A stretch of 32,023 nt of DNA from UBA1738 sp045577675 (GTDB taxonomy: Bacteria; Bacillota; Clostridia; UBA1381). Position numbers and translations under genes: made by a program. The notes beneath the pieces were generated by a model, which was not told the origin of the DNA, did no database searches, and saw only the letters and a list, made by a program, of their open reading frames with translations. This document shows positions 1 to 7,282 of the stretch, piece after piece (position 1 is the stretch's first letter; each line of letters starts with the position of its first letter). The DNA is taken from assembly GCA_045577675.1 (NCBI GenBank), contig JAZNIV010000050.1:1-32023 (forward strand). Direction: 5' to 3'.

Positions 1-1450
1 CGTTACCGCCGATGTCCTTTCCGAGTGCGACGGATAGCTTTGATTTTGCGTTTTTAAAGCTTTCGCTTTCCATAAGCTCGCGTGCCGTAACCGTACCAAC
101 AGTATTATTCGGCACCTCAATTCCTACAGCCGCTTTTCCCGGTACTGCCGCAACCAAAACGGTAGGAACCGCAAGATTAAGTGCAATATCCTCTGCAAGA
201 CCGGTGATTTTTGCAAGCTTTATTCCTGTTGACGGTTGAATTTCGTATCTTGTAACTGTCGGTCCTTGCGTTACCTGCAAAAGCTTTGCATCCACTCCGA
301 AATCCTTTAAAACCTGCATCAGCTTATTGGCTGTTTCATACATCTCACGACGCTTGTCCGATGAAACCGCCTCCACCTTTTTAAGTAGTTCGATAGGCGG
401 CATTTTGTATTCAATCACAGGCTTTTCAATTGACTCTGTAATTTCCTCTGCAACCTCCTGTTTTTCCTCGTCAGTTGCCTTTGACACTTTTTTCGGCTTT
501 TCATTTTCGGCATTTTTCTTTTTCTGCTCGTCTAAAAGCTCTTTAACGCCTTCTGTCTGTGGAAGCTGTGCGGCAACCTCCTCTAAGAATACATCAGGGT
601 CAAACTGAACAGCATTTTCAGCTTCCTCTGGTTTTATATCCTCTTTTTTAGCTTTCCTTTTATCCTTTGCCTCTTCGGTATTTCCTGTAGAATAAACATC
701 TATATTCGGAACAGGCTCTGCCTGAATTTCAGAAAGCTCGCCCATCCTTTTCTTTGCACGGACAATTCTTTCGGAAACTCCCTTACCCTTATCCGAAACA
801 TCTATATCTTCAATTTCGTCAAACTCATCACGTACATCCTTAAAGCCTCTTGCAAAGCTGTCAAGAATGCTTACAAAGGAAATTTTCAAAATCAAGCTCA
901 GAATAACGGTAAAGGCAACCAGCACTACAACAACCGACGCTGCTCTGCCAATCAGTTTTTCAAGCAAAATTGCAACAGTACCGCCTAAAAGTCCGCCGCC
1001 TGTGCCTTCGATTCCGTAACCCCAAAGTGAACTTATCATAGGATATTCACTCTGCCAGAAAAGTGTGACAAGACTGCCTATCAATACTACTTCAAGCAAA
1101 GACAGACATATTTTCAGCATTAGCTTATTTGTGCGTTTAACCTTGAAAACATAAATTCCCAACGCAAATATCACAATCGGCACTAAATATGCCGTAACCG
1201 AGAACAGTCCGAACATTGCGTCGTTTATCCACGCAGCAACAACTCCCTGTGCGTTGCCATATGTAAATATACCTATCAAAATCGCCGCAAGGATTGTCCA
1301 GATTCCGGACATCGCAAAAGCATAACGGCTTTTTCCGTTGTCCTTCTGATTTCTTTTTGCAGCAGTGCTTCTTGTATTCTTTGTATTTTTTGCCGATGCC
1401 TTAACAGGTCTTTTTGCGGAAGTCTTTTTAGCCATTCCCTTTTTCGCCAT
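1..1450 (-). CDS. ftsK: DNA translocase FtsK/SpoIIIE, 3' end beyond the window
   Basis: Membrane-anchored ATP-driven double-stranded DNA pump that clears chromosome DNA from the septum. Reading the minus strand from the ATG at 1450 gives 483 codons, open to the window edge. The product has a very basic N-terminus (Lys-rich residues 1-40), four hydrophobic segments (about 45-64, 80-103, 111-131, 172-192) with the family's Gly-rich GTGGGLLGG near 150, an acidic/basic linker (about 200-385), then the start of the translocase alpha domain (YKMPP near 393, GPTVTRYEIQPSTGIK, PGKAAVGIEVPN). The Walker A motif and gamma domain must lie to the left. AGGTG sits 7 nt before the ATG, and a consensus promoter lies just upstream. 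Family membership is clear; FtsK versus SpoIIIE role cannot be separated here. Confidence 0.95.
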   Translation of the reverse strand, partial: MAKKGMAKKTSAKRPVKASAKNTKNTRSTAAKRNQKDNGKSRYAFAMSGIWTILAAILIGIFTYGNAQGVVAAWINDAMFGLFSVTAYLVPIVIFALGIYVFKVKRTNKLMLKICLSLLEVVLIGSLVTLFWQSEYPMISSLWGYGIEGTGGGLLGGTVAILLEKLIGRAASVVVVLVAFTVILSLILKISFVSILDSFARGFKDVRDEFDEIEDIDVSDKGKGVSERIVRAKKRMGELSEIQAEPVPNIDVYSTGNTEEAKDKRKAKKEDIKPEEAENAVQFDPDVFLEEVAAQLPQTEGVKELLDEQKKKNAENEKPKKVSKATDEEKQEVAEEITESIEKPVIEYKMPPIELLKKVEAVSSDKRREMYETANKLMQVLKDFGVDAKLLQVTQGPTVTRYEIQPSTGIKLAKITGLAEDIALNLAVPTVLVAAVPGKAAVGIEVPNNTVGTVTARELMESESFKNAKSKLSVALGKDIGGN

Positions 1451-1510
1451 TATTTCACACCTCAAAATTCATATATAATTAAAAAATCTCACATTTACAT
1501 CTATTTTAAC

Positions 1511-1539
1511 ATTATATCATATTTTTTTAAAAATTACAA
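1511..1539 (-). promoter_or_regulatory. Sigma-A promoter of ftsK
   Basis: On the minus strand TTGTAA (1539-1534) is followed after 17 bp by TATAAT (1516-1511). Transcription would start near 1504 and give a leader of about 53 nt. It lies downstream of the terminator at 1566-1591, so ftsK appears transcriptionally separate from the upstream RNA gene. Confidence 0.75.
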
Positions 1540-1565
1540 CCATATTTTATAGTATATTTTTACAT

Positions 1566-1591
1566 AACAAAAACTCCGCCCGAAGGCGAAG
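1566..1591 (-). terminator. Leftward intrinsic terminator with UUCG loop
   Basis: Minus strand: CTTCGCC (1591-1585), loop TTCG, GGCGGAG (1580-1574, one G-U pair), then TTTTTG. It is the second of two leftward terminators below the candidate RNA gene. The plus strand has no comparable T-run next to the stem, so it faces leftward. Confidence 0.85.
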
Positions 1592-1659
1592 CACTCTTTT
1601 GTGTCGCAGAAATAACAGACATGCGTTTTTTTATGTAGCCAAAGGAAACACCTCCCCAA

Positions 1660-1689
1660 TAAAAAATGTGCGGCACAATAACCGCACAT
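1660..1689 (-). terminator. Terminator of the candidate small RNA
   Basis: Minus strand: ATGTGCGG (1689-1682), loop TTATTGTG, CCGCACAT (1673-1666), running directly into a T-run (1666-1661). Perfect 8-bp stem. Confidence 0.85.
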
Positions 1690-1832
1690 GAAAAACGTAC
1701 GCTTATTGCACCACACAAATCTTTTAATAGCACAGTTATAGCATAGGCGTACTAAAAAATACAGCGTACATTTTTGCCAAATCAAAAATGACGCCACAAC
1801 TATACTGGCTTAAATATAAAAATTTGTGTGGT
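1660..1832 (-). ncRNA. Candidate structured small RNA, unknown class
   Basis: No convincing protein gene lies between 1451 and 2012, yet the middle of this stretch is built like an RNA gene. A strong minus-strand promoter (1839-1867) predicts a start at about 1832. Exactly there begins ACCACACAAAT (1832-1822), which pairs perfectly with ATTTGTGTGGT (1720-1710), closing a ~123-nt domain. Inside are short helices (AGC/GCT, CAG/CTG, TATAG/CTATA) leading to an unequal internal loop and an apical hairpin, CATTTTTG-ATTTGG-CAAAAATG (about 1790-1769), whose stem is extended by GGCGT/ACGCT. About 20 nt later comes an intrinsic terminator (1689-1660). A closing stem, asymmetric bubble and apical stem recall 6S RNA, but the domain is short and I recognise no 6S consensus. 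An 87-codon ORF overlapping it (1534-1797, minus) has no ribosome site and looks spurious. Confidence 0.6.
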
Positions 1833-1838
1833 AACAAC

Positions 1839-1867
1839 ATTATAACACATATTTTCCTCGTTGTCCA
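1839..1867 (-). promoter_or_regulatory. Promoter of the candidate small RNA
   Basis: Minus strand TGGACA (1867-1862), 17-bp spacer, TATAAT (1844-1839). The predicted start (~1832) coincides with the first base of the closing helix, which argues that promoter and RNA belong together. Confidence 0.75.
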
Positions 1868-1949
1868 GCAAAATTATGCAGAAAATCCGCTGATTTTATA
1901 CAAAATCTCCTATATTTTCTTAAAAACAGAAAAAAATTTGAAATTACTA

Positions 1950-1978
1950 TTGAAGAATTAATTTAATTCTGTTACAAT
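1950..1978 (+). promoter_or_regulatory. Promoter of the wal operon with palindrome in the spacer
   Basis: TTGAAG (1950-1955), 17-bp spacer, TACAAT (1973-1978), 34 bp before walR. The spacer is almost filled by GAATTAA-T-TTAATTC (1955-1969), an inverted repeat of 7-bp arms that could be an operator. Its binding protein is unknown. Confidence 0.65.
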
Positions 1979-2012
1979 AATAATGTATATATTTTGAAAG
2001 GAATGAGCAAAA

Positions 2013-2714
2013 ATGGATGAAAGATGTGTTCTGATAATTGAAGATGAACAGGCCATTGTAGATATTCTTAAATTCAATTTCACCAAGGAGGGCTACAAGG
2101 TCTTAGAGGCAATGGACGGCCTGACAGGTCTGGAACTTGCACTCTCAGAAAATCCCGACCTTATCCTGCTTGACGTAATGCTCCCTAAAATTGACGGCTT
2201 TGAGGTTTGCAAAAAAATCCGTGAAAAGTCATCTGTTCCGATTATTATGCTTACAGCCCGCGAAGAAGAGGTTGACAAGGTTTTGGGCCTCGAGCTTGGT
2301 GCTGATGACTATATGACAAAGCCCTTCTCAATTCGTGAGCTTACGGCACGTGTTAAGGCAAACCTAAGAAGAATGTCAATCGACCGTGCACAAAGCAAGG
2401 AGGAGCCTTCAAATTCAATTTCTTCAGGCGACCTGACCATAAACGTAGAAAGATATGAGGTTTTAAAGCACGGTAAGGTTATAGACATTACACTTCGTGA
2501 ATTTGAGCTTTTGAAATTCCTCGCAACTCAGCCGGAGAAAATTTTCTCGCGTGAAAACCTTTTGGAAAACGTCTGGGGATATGAGTATTACGGCGATGTT
2601 CGTACTGTTGACGTAACAGTCAGACGTCTACGCGAAAAAATCGAGGACGACCCAGGTATGCCGCGGTATATTATAACAAAACGCGGAGTCGGCTATTACT
2701 TTAACAAGGCGTGA
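2013..2714 (+). CDS. walR: Response regulator WalR (YycF)
   Basis: OmpR/PhoB-family DNA-binding response regulator; in Firmicutes WalR controls cell-wall hydrolases and peptidoglycan turnover. The 233-residue product has an N-terminal receiver domain (about 4-120) with acidic pocket residues after LIIEDE, phospho-acceptor Asp54 in LLDVMLP, Thr81 and Lys103 in MTKPF. A C-terminal winged helix (about 132-232) carries the typical LREFELLKFL and VDVTVRRLREKI helices. GAAAGGA precedes the ATG by 11 nt. The walK start lies 4 nt after the stop, so the two are cotranscribed. The name WalR rather than PhoP rests on the neighbouring walK, yycH and yycI homologues. Confidence 0.93.
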   Translation: MDERCVLIIEDEQAIVDILKFNFTKEGYKVLEAMDGLTGLELALSENPDLILLDVMLPKIDGFEVCKKIREKSSVPIIMLTAREEEVDKVLGLELGADDYMTKPFSIRELTARVKANLRRMSIDRAQSKEEPSNSISSGDLTINVERYEVLKHGKVIDITLREFELLKFLATQPEKIFSRENLLENVWGYEYYGDVRTVDVTVRRLREKIEDDPGMPRYIITKRGVGYYFNKA

Positions 2715-2718
2715 GAAA

Positions 2719-4470
2719 ATGTTTAAAAGCATACAGACTAAAATTGTAGCTATTTTTATACTTACTATACTGTCGGTTGTAGTTGTAATCGGTTCCTTTC
2801 TTACCACAAACATCGTCAAATTATATAACGACGAATTTTCGGTTATGATGGAACAGGTTTTCACTCCCGGACTGGTTTCCGAGCTTGAAAAAAGTGCACA
2901 AAGCGGCAGTGTTGACGGTGTGTGGGATATTATCAGCTCCTTTATCGGTCCGTTGGGAATAGACACATATCGTTTTTATGGTATTTTAGATGCCAAAAAC
3001 GGCAGTGTTATTAAATCTTCGGATCCCACCAAAACAGATGGTCTTGAAAAAAGCGATAACATTATTACGGCAATGACCGGCAAAATCGGTAATATTTCAA
3101 ATACCGAAAAAAGCTATATGGATTTTGCCGTTCCTGTGAATGTTGATAACACTCCTGCATATATTGTATATGTAAAGGACACTAAAAACGAAATTAATTC
3201 AATTACAAGGAATGTACTTTTTATTCTTATTGAGGCACTTTTGTTTTCAATAATAATTGCGGTTATTTTAAGTTATTTCTTCAGCCGCACCATAACAAAG
3301 CCAATCCGTGACCTCACAAAAAGTGCCGAGCTTATCGCATCGGGTAAATTCGATACTGTGGAAAGAGTTAAATCTGATGACGAAATCGGTATGCTTTCCA
3401 ACACCTTCAGCTATATGTCCTCTGCTCTTCACGACACTATTGAAGAGGTGAACTCGGAAAAAAACAAGGTTGAAACAATTCTTAGTAATATGACAGACGG
3501 TATTCTTGCCTTCAACCTCGCCGGTGAGCTTATCCACATTAACCCCGAGGCAAAAAAAATGATTGGCAGACAGTATTATGACGATATACGTTTTGATGCA
3601 TTTTTCAAGGAGATTGATGCCGACATCACAATTGGCAGCCTTATATATATCAAAACTGACGAAAAAACTGAACGTCAGGCAAGCATCGGAAACAAGGTTA
3701 TCCGCTTTTCCTTTGCTCCCTTCTCGATTGAGAACAAAATCGGCGGTATACTTGTAGTTATGCACGATATTACAAGCCAGCAAAAGCTTGAGCTTTCACG
3801 GCGTGAGTTTGTTGCAAATGTTTCGCACGAGCTTAGAACTCCCTTAACAACTGTTAAGTCCTATGCAGAAACTATGATGGATATGCCTATGGATACGCAA
3901 ACTCAAAACCGTTTTTTAGCAACAATCGCAGCAGAGGCCGACAGAATGACAAGAATCGTAAAAGACCTTTTGACTCTTTCACGTCTTGACGAAGGACAGT
4001 ATGAGGTGCGTCCGTTTGAAAGAATTGAGCTTTCGGAATTTTTATCGGGTATTGCAGAGAGAATGTTCTTTTCCGCAAAGGAAAAGCATCAGACCCTCCG
4101 TTATACTCCGTCTGATGCACCCCTATATATTATGACCGACCGCGATAAGCTGGAGCAGGTTGTAATTAACATTATTTCAAATGCTGTAAAGTATACTCCG
4201 GAAAACGGAAATATTGAGATTTACTCAGGCTCTGTATATAAAGATGCTTTCATTAAGGTTCGCGATAACGGTATCGGTATTCCAAAAGAAAACCTGCCGA
4301 GAATTTTTGAAAGATTTTATCGGGTTGATAAAGCACGCTCACGTGAAACCGGCGGAACCGGCTTAGGACTTGCTATTGCTAAACAAATTATGAATCAGCT
4401 CGGCGGTAATATTACCATAAACAGTGAAAAAGGAAAAGGCACTGAGGTAATAATTTCAGTTCCGCTGTAA
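2719..4470 (+). CDS. walK: Sensor histidine kinase WalK (YycG)
   Basis: Membrane histidine kinase partnering WalR. The 583-residue protein has TM1 (about 8-28), an extracytoplasmic sensor domain (about 30-163), TM2 (about 165-187), HAMP (about 189-243), PAS (about 250-350, ILAFNLAGELIHINPEAKKM), and HisKA with His370 in FVANVSHELRTPL. The HATPase domain has the N box (Asn484/Asn488 in NIISNAVKYTP), the G1 box (Asp516, DNGIG) and the G2 box (GTGLGLA from 546). All catalytic motifs are intact and the length matches WalK of other Firmicutes. It starts 4 nt after walR. No terminator is visible after it; the next gene also has its own promoter. Confidence 0.93.
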   Translation: MFKSIQTKIVAIFILTILSVVVVIGSFLTTNIVKLYNDEFSVMMEQVFTPGLVSELEKSAQSGSVDGVWDIISSFIGPLGIDTYRFYGILDAKNGSVIKSSDPTKTDGLEKSDNIITAMTGKIGNISNTEKSYMDFAVPVNVDNTPAYIVYVKDTKNEINSITRNVLFILIEALLFSIIIAVILSYFFSRTITKPIRDLTKSAELIASGKFDTVERVKSDDEIGMLSNTFSYMSSALHDTIEEVNSEKNKVETILSNMTDGILAFNLAGELIHINPEAKKMIGRQYYDDIRFDAFFKEIDADITIGSLIYIKTDEKTERQASIGNKVIRFSFAPFSIENKIGGILVVMHDITSQQKLELSRREFVANVSHELRTPLTTVKSYAETMMDMPMDTQTQNRFLATIAAEADRMTRIVKDLLTLSRLDEGQYEVRPFERIELSEFLSGIAERMFFSAKEKHQTLRYTPSDAPLYIMTDRDKLEQVVINIISNAVKYTPENGNIEIYSGSVYKDAFIKVRDNGIGIPKENLPRIFERFYRVDKARSRETGGTGLGLAIAKQIMNQLGGNITINSEKGKGTEVIISVPL

Positions 4471-4493
4471 ATGTTATCCTATTTTAAATCTGC

Positions 4494-4526
4494 CGTAACA
4501 GCTTTGTAATACTGATGTGTTATAAT
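4494..4526 (+). promoter_or_regulatory. WalR-box-like hexamers upstream of the secreted-protein gene
   Basis: CGTAAC (4494-4499), 5 bp, TGTAAT (4505-4510), 5 bp, TGTGTT (4516-4521), then TATAAT (4521-4526). The published WalR box is two TGTWAH hexamers 5 bp apart; the first pair here matches 11 of 12 positions. It sits where the -35 would be, and no good -35 is present, as expected for an activated promoter. Confidence 0.6.
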
Positions 4527-4583
4527 AAGAGCATAAAGTGAAAACTTGTCTACCCCACAGACTACATGAAAGGATTGTTCACA

Positions 4584-5039
4584 ATGAAAAAGAGGCTTAT
4601 ATCAATGCTGCTTGCAATATTGGTTCTGTTTTCAGTTCCGTGCGTATCTTTTGCGGCTTATGAAACATCAATACCGCTTACGCAAGAGGGCAGCTCATCA
4701 GATTTGATTTACATAAAAAGACCGCAGTCACATTCTGCGTCTACCTCTGATAAAACCTATACAATTTCCGCAGTCGGCTCTGCCGGCACAAAGGTAAGGG
4801 TTTACAGATATGATTCATCTATAAATACCTGCAAGATTATTAAGTCTGAAAAGCAAATCGGTGCAAGCGGACTTTACAGCACTGTTGTAGACCTGCCTGA
4901 CAGCAGCAATACATTTATCGTTTATGCGGAAAATGCAGGAAATGACCAGGTTGTGAAAATCCAAATCTCAAAGGTTAAAAAGAGTACTGTTGACAAACTC
5001 AAAAGTGTTACTGTCAACATACTGAATTTCTTAAAATAA
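4584..5039 (+). CDS. Small secreted protein of the wal operon, unknown function
   Basis: I do not recognise the family. I place the start at 4584 rather than the in-frame ATG at 4566, because AAAGGA at 4569-4574 lies 9 nt before 4584 and the resulting protein begins with a classic signal peptide (MKKR, hydrophobic core, probable cleavage after VSFA). The mature part (about 125 residues) is Ser/Thr-rich with alternating beta-like segments (KTYTISAVGSAGTKVRVYRYD, NTFIVYAENAG), suggestive of a small beta-sandwich, and ends in a basic amphipathic tail. No cysteine lipobox, LPXTG or transmembrane anchor is seen. It lies between walK and yycH, 11 nt before yycH, with a WalR-box-like promoter. I infer a cell-surface role linked to WalK sensing or wall maintenance. 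Confidence 0.8.
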   Translation: MKKRLISMLLAILVLFSVPCVSFAAYETSIPLTQEGSSSDLIYIKRPQSHSASTSDKTYTISAVGSAGTKVRVYRYDSSINTCKIIKSEKQIGASGLYSTVVDLPDSSNTFIVYAENAGNDQVVKIQISKVKKSTVDKLKSVTVNILNFLK

Positions 5040-5050
5040 GAGGTTAAACA

Positions 5051-6400
5051 ATGAATAAAGAACGAATTAAAAGCATCATCTTAGCATTGCTTGTAATCGT
5101 TAATCTCATGTTGGCCGAAAAAATACTGGTAAACAAAAAATTATGGCCTTCCGGCTATAATTTTTTTAATATGAGAAATACGGTTAAAAAGAATGACTAT
5201 TCTGTTACAGGTCATTTGGCGGTTCCGGAAAAAATAATCATAAACACAGGCTATCAGTCCAGCCGGTTTGAGTATTTAAGAAACAGCAAGGACTTTGCCG
5301 GTATTTTTTCCGCTGCAAGCGATGTTTTGAAAAAGGCTTTTCAGGGGCCTTTAAAAACGGTTTCTACAGTATCTTCGGATAGTTGGTATTCAGCACTTAC
5401 GGCAAAATCTATCTATCTTTCCTACCCTTGCAGCTATTCGGCACCCATTTTTGCAAGCCTTTCCGGACTTTCTTCAACCGAGCTAAACATTGAAAGCTTT
5501 CAGGATATTGTTATCAGCGAAAACGGAAATGTATATATAAGCGACAAAAACGGCACTGCCTTCTACAGAATTGACGTCTCTTCCGACGACATCAGCCCCA
5601 TCATCAAGGCAGTCGCAGAAGAGCATTCCGATGAAGAATCTGTAATTAACTATTCCTTCGACCTTAACTTTGATAAAAATCTCGGTGAGCAGAAAACAAT
5701 TTTATCTCCTATGATTCCGGTATATTCAGAACCGGTTTCAGCCGAGGCTATTATGTCTCATAACCCAACCATTAAGGACGGCGAATTTAACCACAAAATA
5801 ATATCAAATATTCTGACTTCTTTTTCAATTAACCCAAACACCCTGCGAAGGCATACCGAGGCGGACGGTTCCTTGGTTTTTGTTGAAAATAACGGCATTT
5901 TAAAGCTTTCTCCCGGTGGAACACTTACCTTTACAGCTACCGGTACGGGCATTAAGCTCTCCGGAGGTGCAACCTCCGATACCGGTTCCAATCTTTCAAA
6001 AATCGCAGAATTTATCGACAAAGTAAATTCAGCCACCGGAACTGATATTGATATGTGCGTCACTTCACCGCTCGTTTCAAATATGGAATCAAGCTTTACC
6101 TTTGACTACATCGCAAATGGTCTGCCCGTTAAATTCAGCGGCAAAAGTGCAGTCACAGCAACGGTAAAGGACGGATATATAAAGGAATATACACAAATTT
6201 TAAGAAGATATACAGGGCTTGGAATTATTCAAAAGACACCGCTTTATATAGAGTCGCTTGACTCAATAATTGCACAGTATCAATCGTCTATGAATGAAAT
6301 CAGTATCACAAAAATGCTGCCTGCTTATCTTGATGACCTTACAATCGGGCAAAAATCTCCCGATTGGTTCATTGGTATTGATAACATAATTGCACAATAG
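5051..6400 (+). CDS. yycH: YycH-like WalK regulatory membrane protein
   Basis: Single-pass membrane protein with a large extracytoplasmic part. In Bacillus and Staphylococcus YycH, together with YycI, contacts WalK and tunes its activity. The 449-residue product begins with a short basic segment and one hydrophobic helix (about 7-26, IILALLVIVNLMLAEKIL), a typical YycH start, followed by a long region without further membrane segments. Overall similarity is loose, so the call rests on topology, length and position between walK and the yycI homologue. AAGAGG precedes the ATG by 8 nt. The next gene starts 14 nt downstream. Confidence 0.8.
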   Translation: MNKERIKSIILALLVIVNLMLAEKILVNKKLWPSGYNFFNMRNTVKKNDYSVTGHLAVPEKIIINTGYQSSRFEYLRNSKDFAGIFSAASDVLKKAFQGPLKTVSTVSSDSWYSALTAKSIYLSYPCSYSAPIFASLSGLSSTELNIESFQDIVISENGNVYISDKNGTAFYRIDVSSDDISPIIKAVAEEHSDEESVINYSFDLNFDKNLGEQKTILSPMIPVYSEPVSAEAIMSHNPTIKDGEFNHKIISNILTSFSINPNTLRRHTEADGSLVFVENNGILKLSPGGTLTFTATGTGIKLSGGATSDTGSNLSKIAEFIDKVNSATGTDIDMCVTSPLVSNMESSFTFDYIANGLPVKFSGKSAVTATVKDGYIKEYTQILRRYTGLGIIQKTPLYIESLDSIIAQYQSSMNEISITKMLPAYLDDLTIGQKSPDWFIGIDNIIAQ

Positions 6401-6414
6401 TTAAGGAGGAATTT

Positions 6415-7227
6415 ATGAACTGGTCAAGAGTAAAAACCATACTTATTATACTTTTTCTGCTTTCCGATGTATTCCTTCTTGTAAGCCTTGTAATGTCAAC
6501 CTATAACTCAAACACAATAACTCCGGAAATTATTGAATCAACCGCAGAAATTCTAAAAAAGCAAAACATAATAATTGATAAAGAGCTAATACCTGCTAAA
6601 GTATCCCCTGTTCCTTATGCAGAGGCAGACAATGCCATAAGCAGCTATGAGAATTTTGCAAAAAAGTTTCTCGGGAATGAAATCACAAAAACCGGTGACA
6701 ATTTATACGAAAGCAGTAATGGCACCATAAGCTTTGACGGTGACAGTTTTACATACACTATGAAAAATCCTGCAAGTAGCAAATCTATAGACGAAAAATC
6801 TGCTCAGGCTTCTGTGATAAACTATTTAACAGATAAGGGCTTTGACCTTTCAAATGCAGATATTACCTCATCAAAAAATTCAAACGGATTTACTGTCACA
6901 CTAAAAAACCTTGTAAATTCACTTCCTCTTTTTAATTCTGTGGTAACCGCCGAGGTTTTGGGAGATACAGTAGCTTCCGTTTCAGGAATATGGTTTAATC
7001 AAATCAATGTGCGTGGACAGGCAAATGAACTAAAAACCGTAACATCTGCCCTGATTGATTTTATTCCTGCAGCTACCGGAATTCCAACTGAAATTGTCGG
7101 TCTTACTCTCGGCTATACAGTACCGGAAAGCAAAGTATATCATAAATCCGCAATACTTATTCCTGTATGGCAGATTGTCGAAGGAAACGGAAACAAGCAT
7201 TATCCTGATGCACGTAATCCGGAATGA
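6415..7227 (+). CDS. yycI: YycI-like WalK regulatory membrane protein
   Basis: The N-terminus MNWSRVKTILIILFLLSDVFLL is the hallmark of the YycI family, a single membrane helix (about 6-27) followed by an extracytoplasmic domain that pairs with YycH and modulates WalK. At 270 residues it has the usual family length, and its C-terminal part (YTVPESKVYHKSAILIPVWQIV) fits the YycI beta fold. AAGGAGGA lies 5 nt before the ATG, the strongest ribosome site of the operon. It is the last operon gene: a bidirectional terminator follows at once, so walJ/yycJ and an htrA-type protease, often found next in other Firmicutes, are absent here. Confidence 0.87.
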   Translation: MNWSRVKTILIILFLLSDVFLLVSLVMSTYNSNTITPEIIESTAEILKKQNIIIDKELIPAKVSPVPYAEADNAISSYENFAKKFLGNEITKTGDNLYESSNGTISFDGDSFTYTMKNPASSKSIDEKSAQASVINYLTDKGFDLSNADITSSKNSNGFTVTLKNLVNSLPLFNSVVTAEVLGDTVASVSGIWFNQINVRGQANELKTVTSALIDFIPAATGIPTEIVGLTLGYTVPESKVYHKSAILIPVWQIVEGNGNKHYPDARNPE

Positions 7228-7235
7228 CAAATTAT

Positions 7236-7281
7236 AAAAACAGTGAGCCAGACTAATCATAGTTTCAGCTCACTGTTTTTT
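7236..7281. terminator. Bidirectional terminator between convergent genes
   Basis: AAAAACAGTGAGC (7236-7248) pairs with GCTCACTGTTTTT (7268-7280). The A-run on the left and T-run on the right let it stop transcription both ways: the wal operon from the left and the activase gene from the right. Confidence 0.9.
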
Positions 7282-7282
7282 A

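Noticed and set aside
1600..1660. preQ1-like riboswitch (GGCTACATAAAAAAA)
   Set aside because: Only the A-rich tail is similar; the preQ1 stem and loop consensus is missing and no queuosine gene follows.
1534..1797. 87-codon minus-strand ORF before ftsK
   Set aside because: No ribosome site; it overlaps the RNA helix and both terminators, and its composition (many Cys, Phe, Tyr) reflects AT-rich hairpin DNA.
3268..3783. 171-codon minus-strand ORF inside walK
   Set aside because: Antisense shadow of a gene with all kinase motifs; no ribosome site or promoter.
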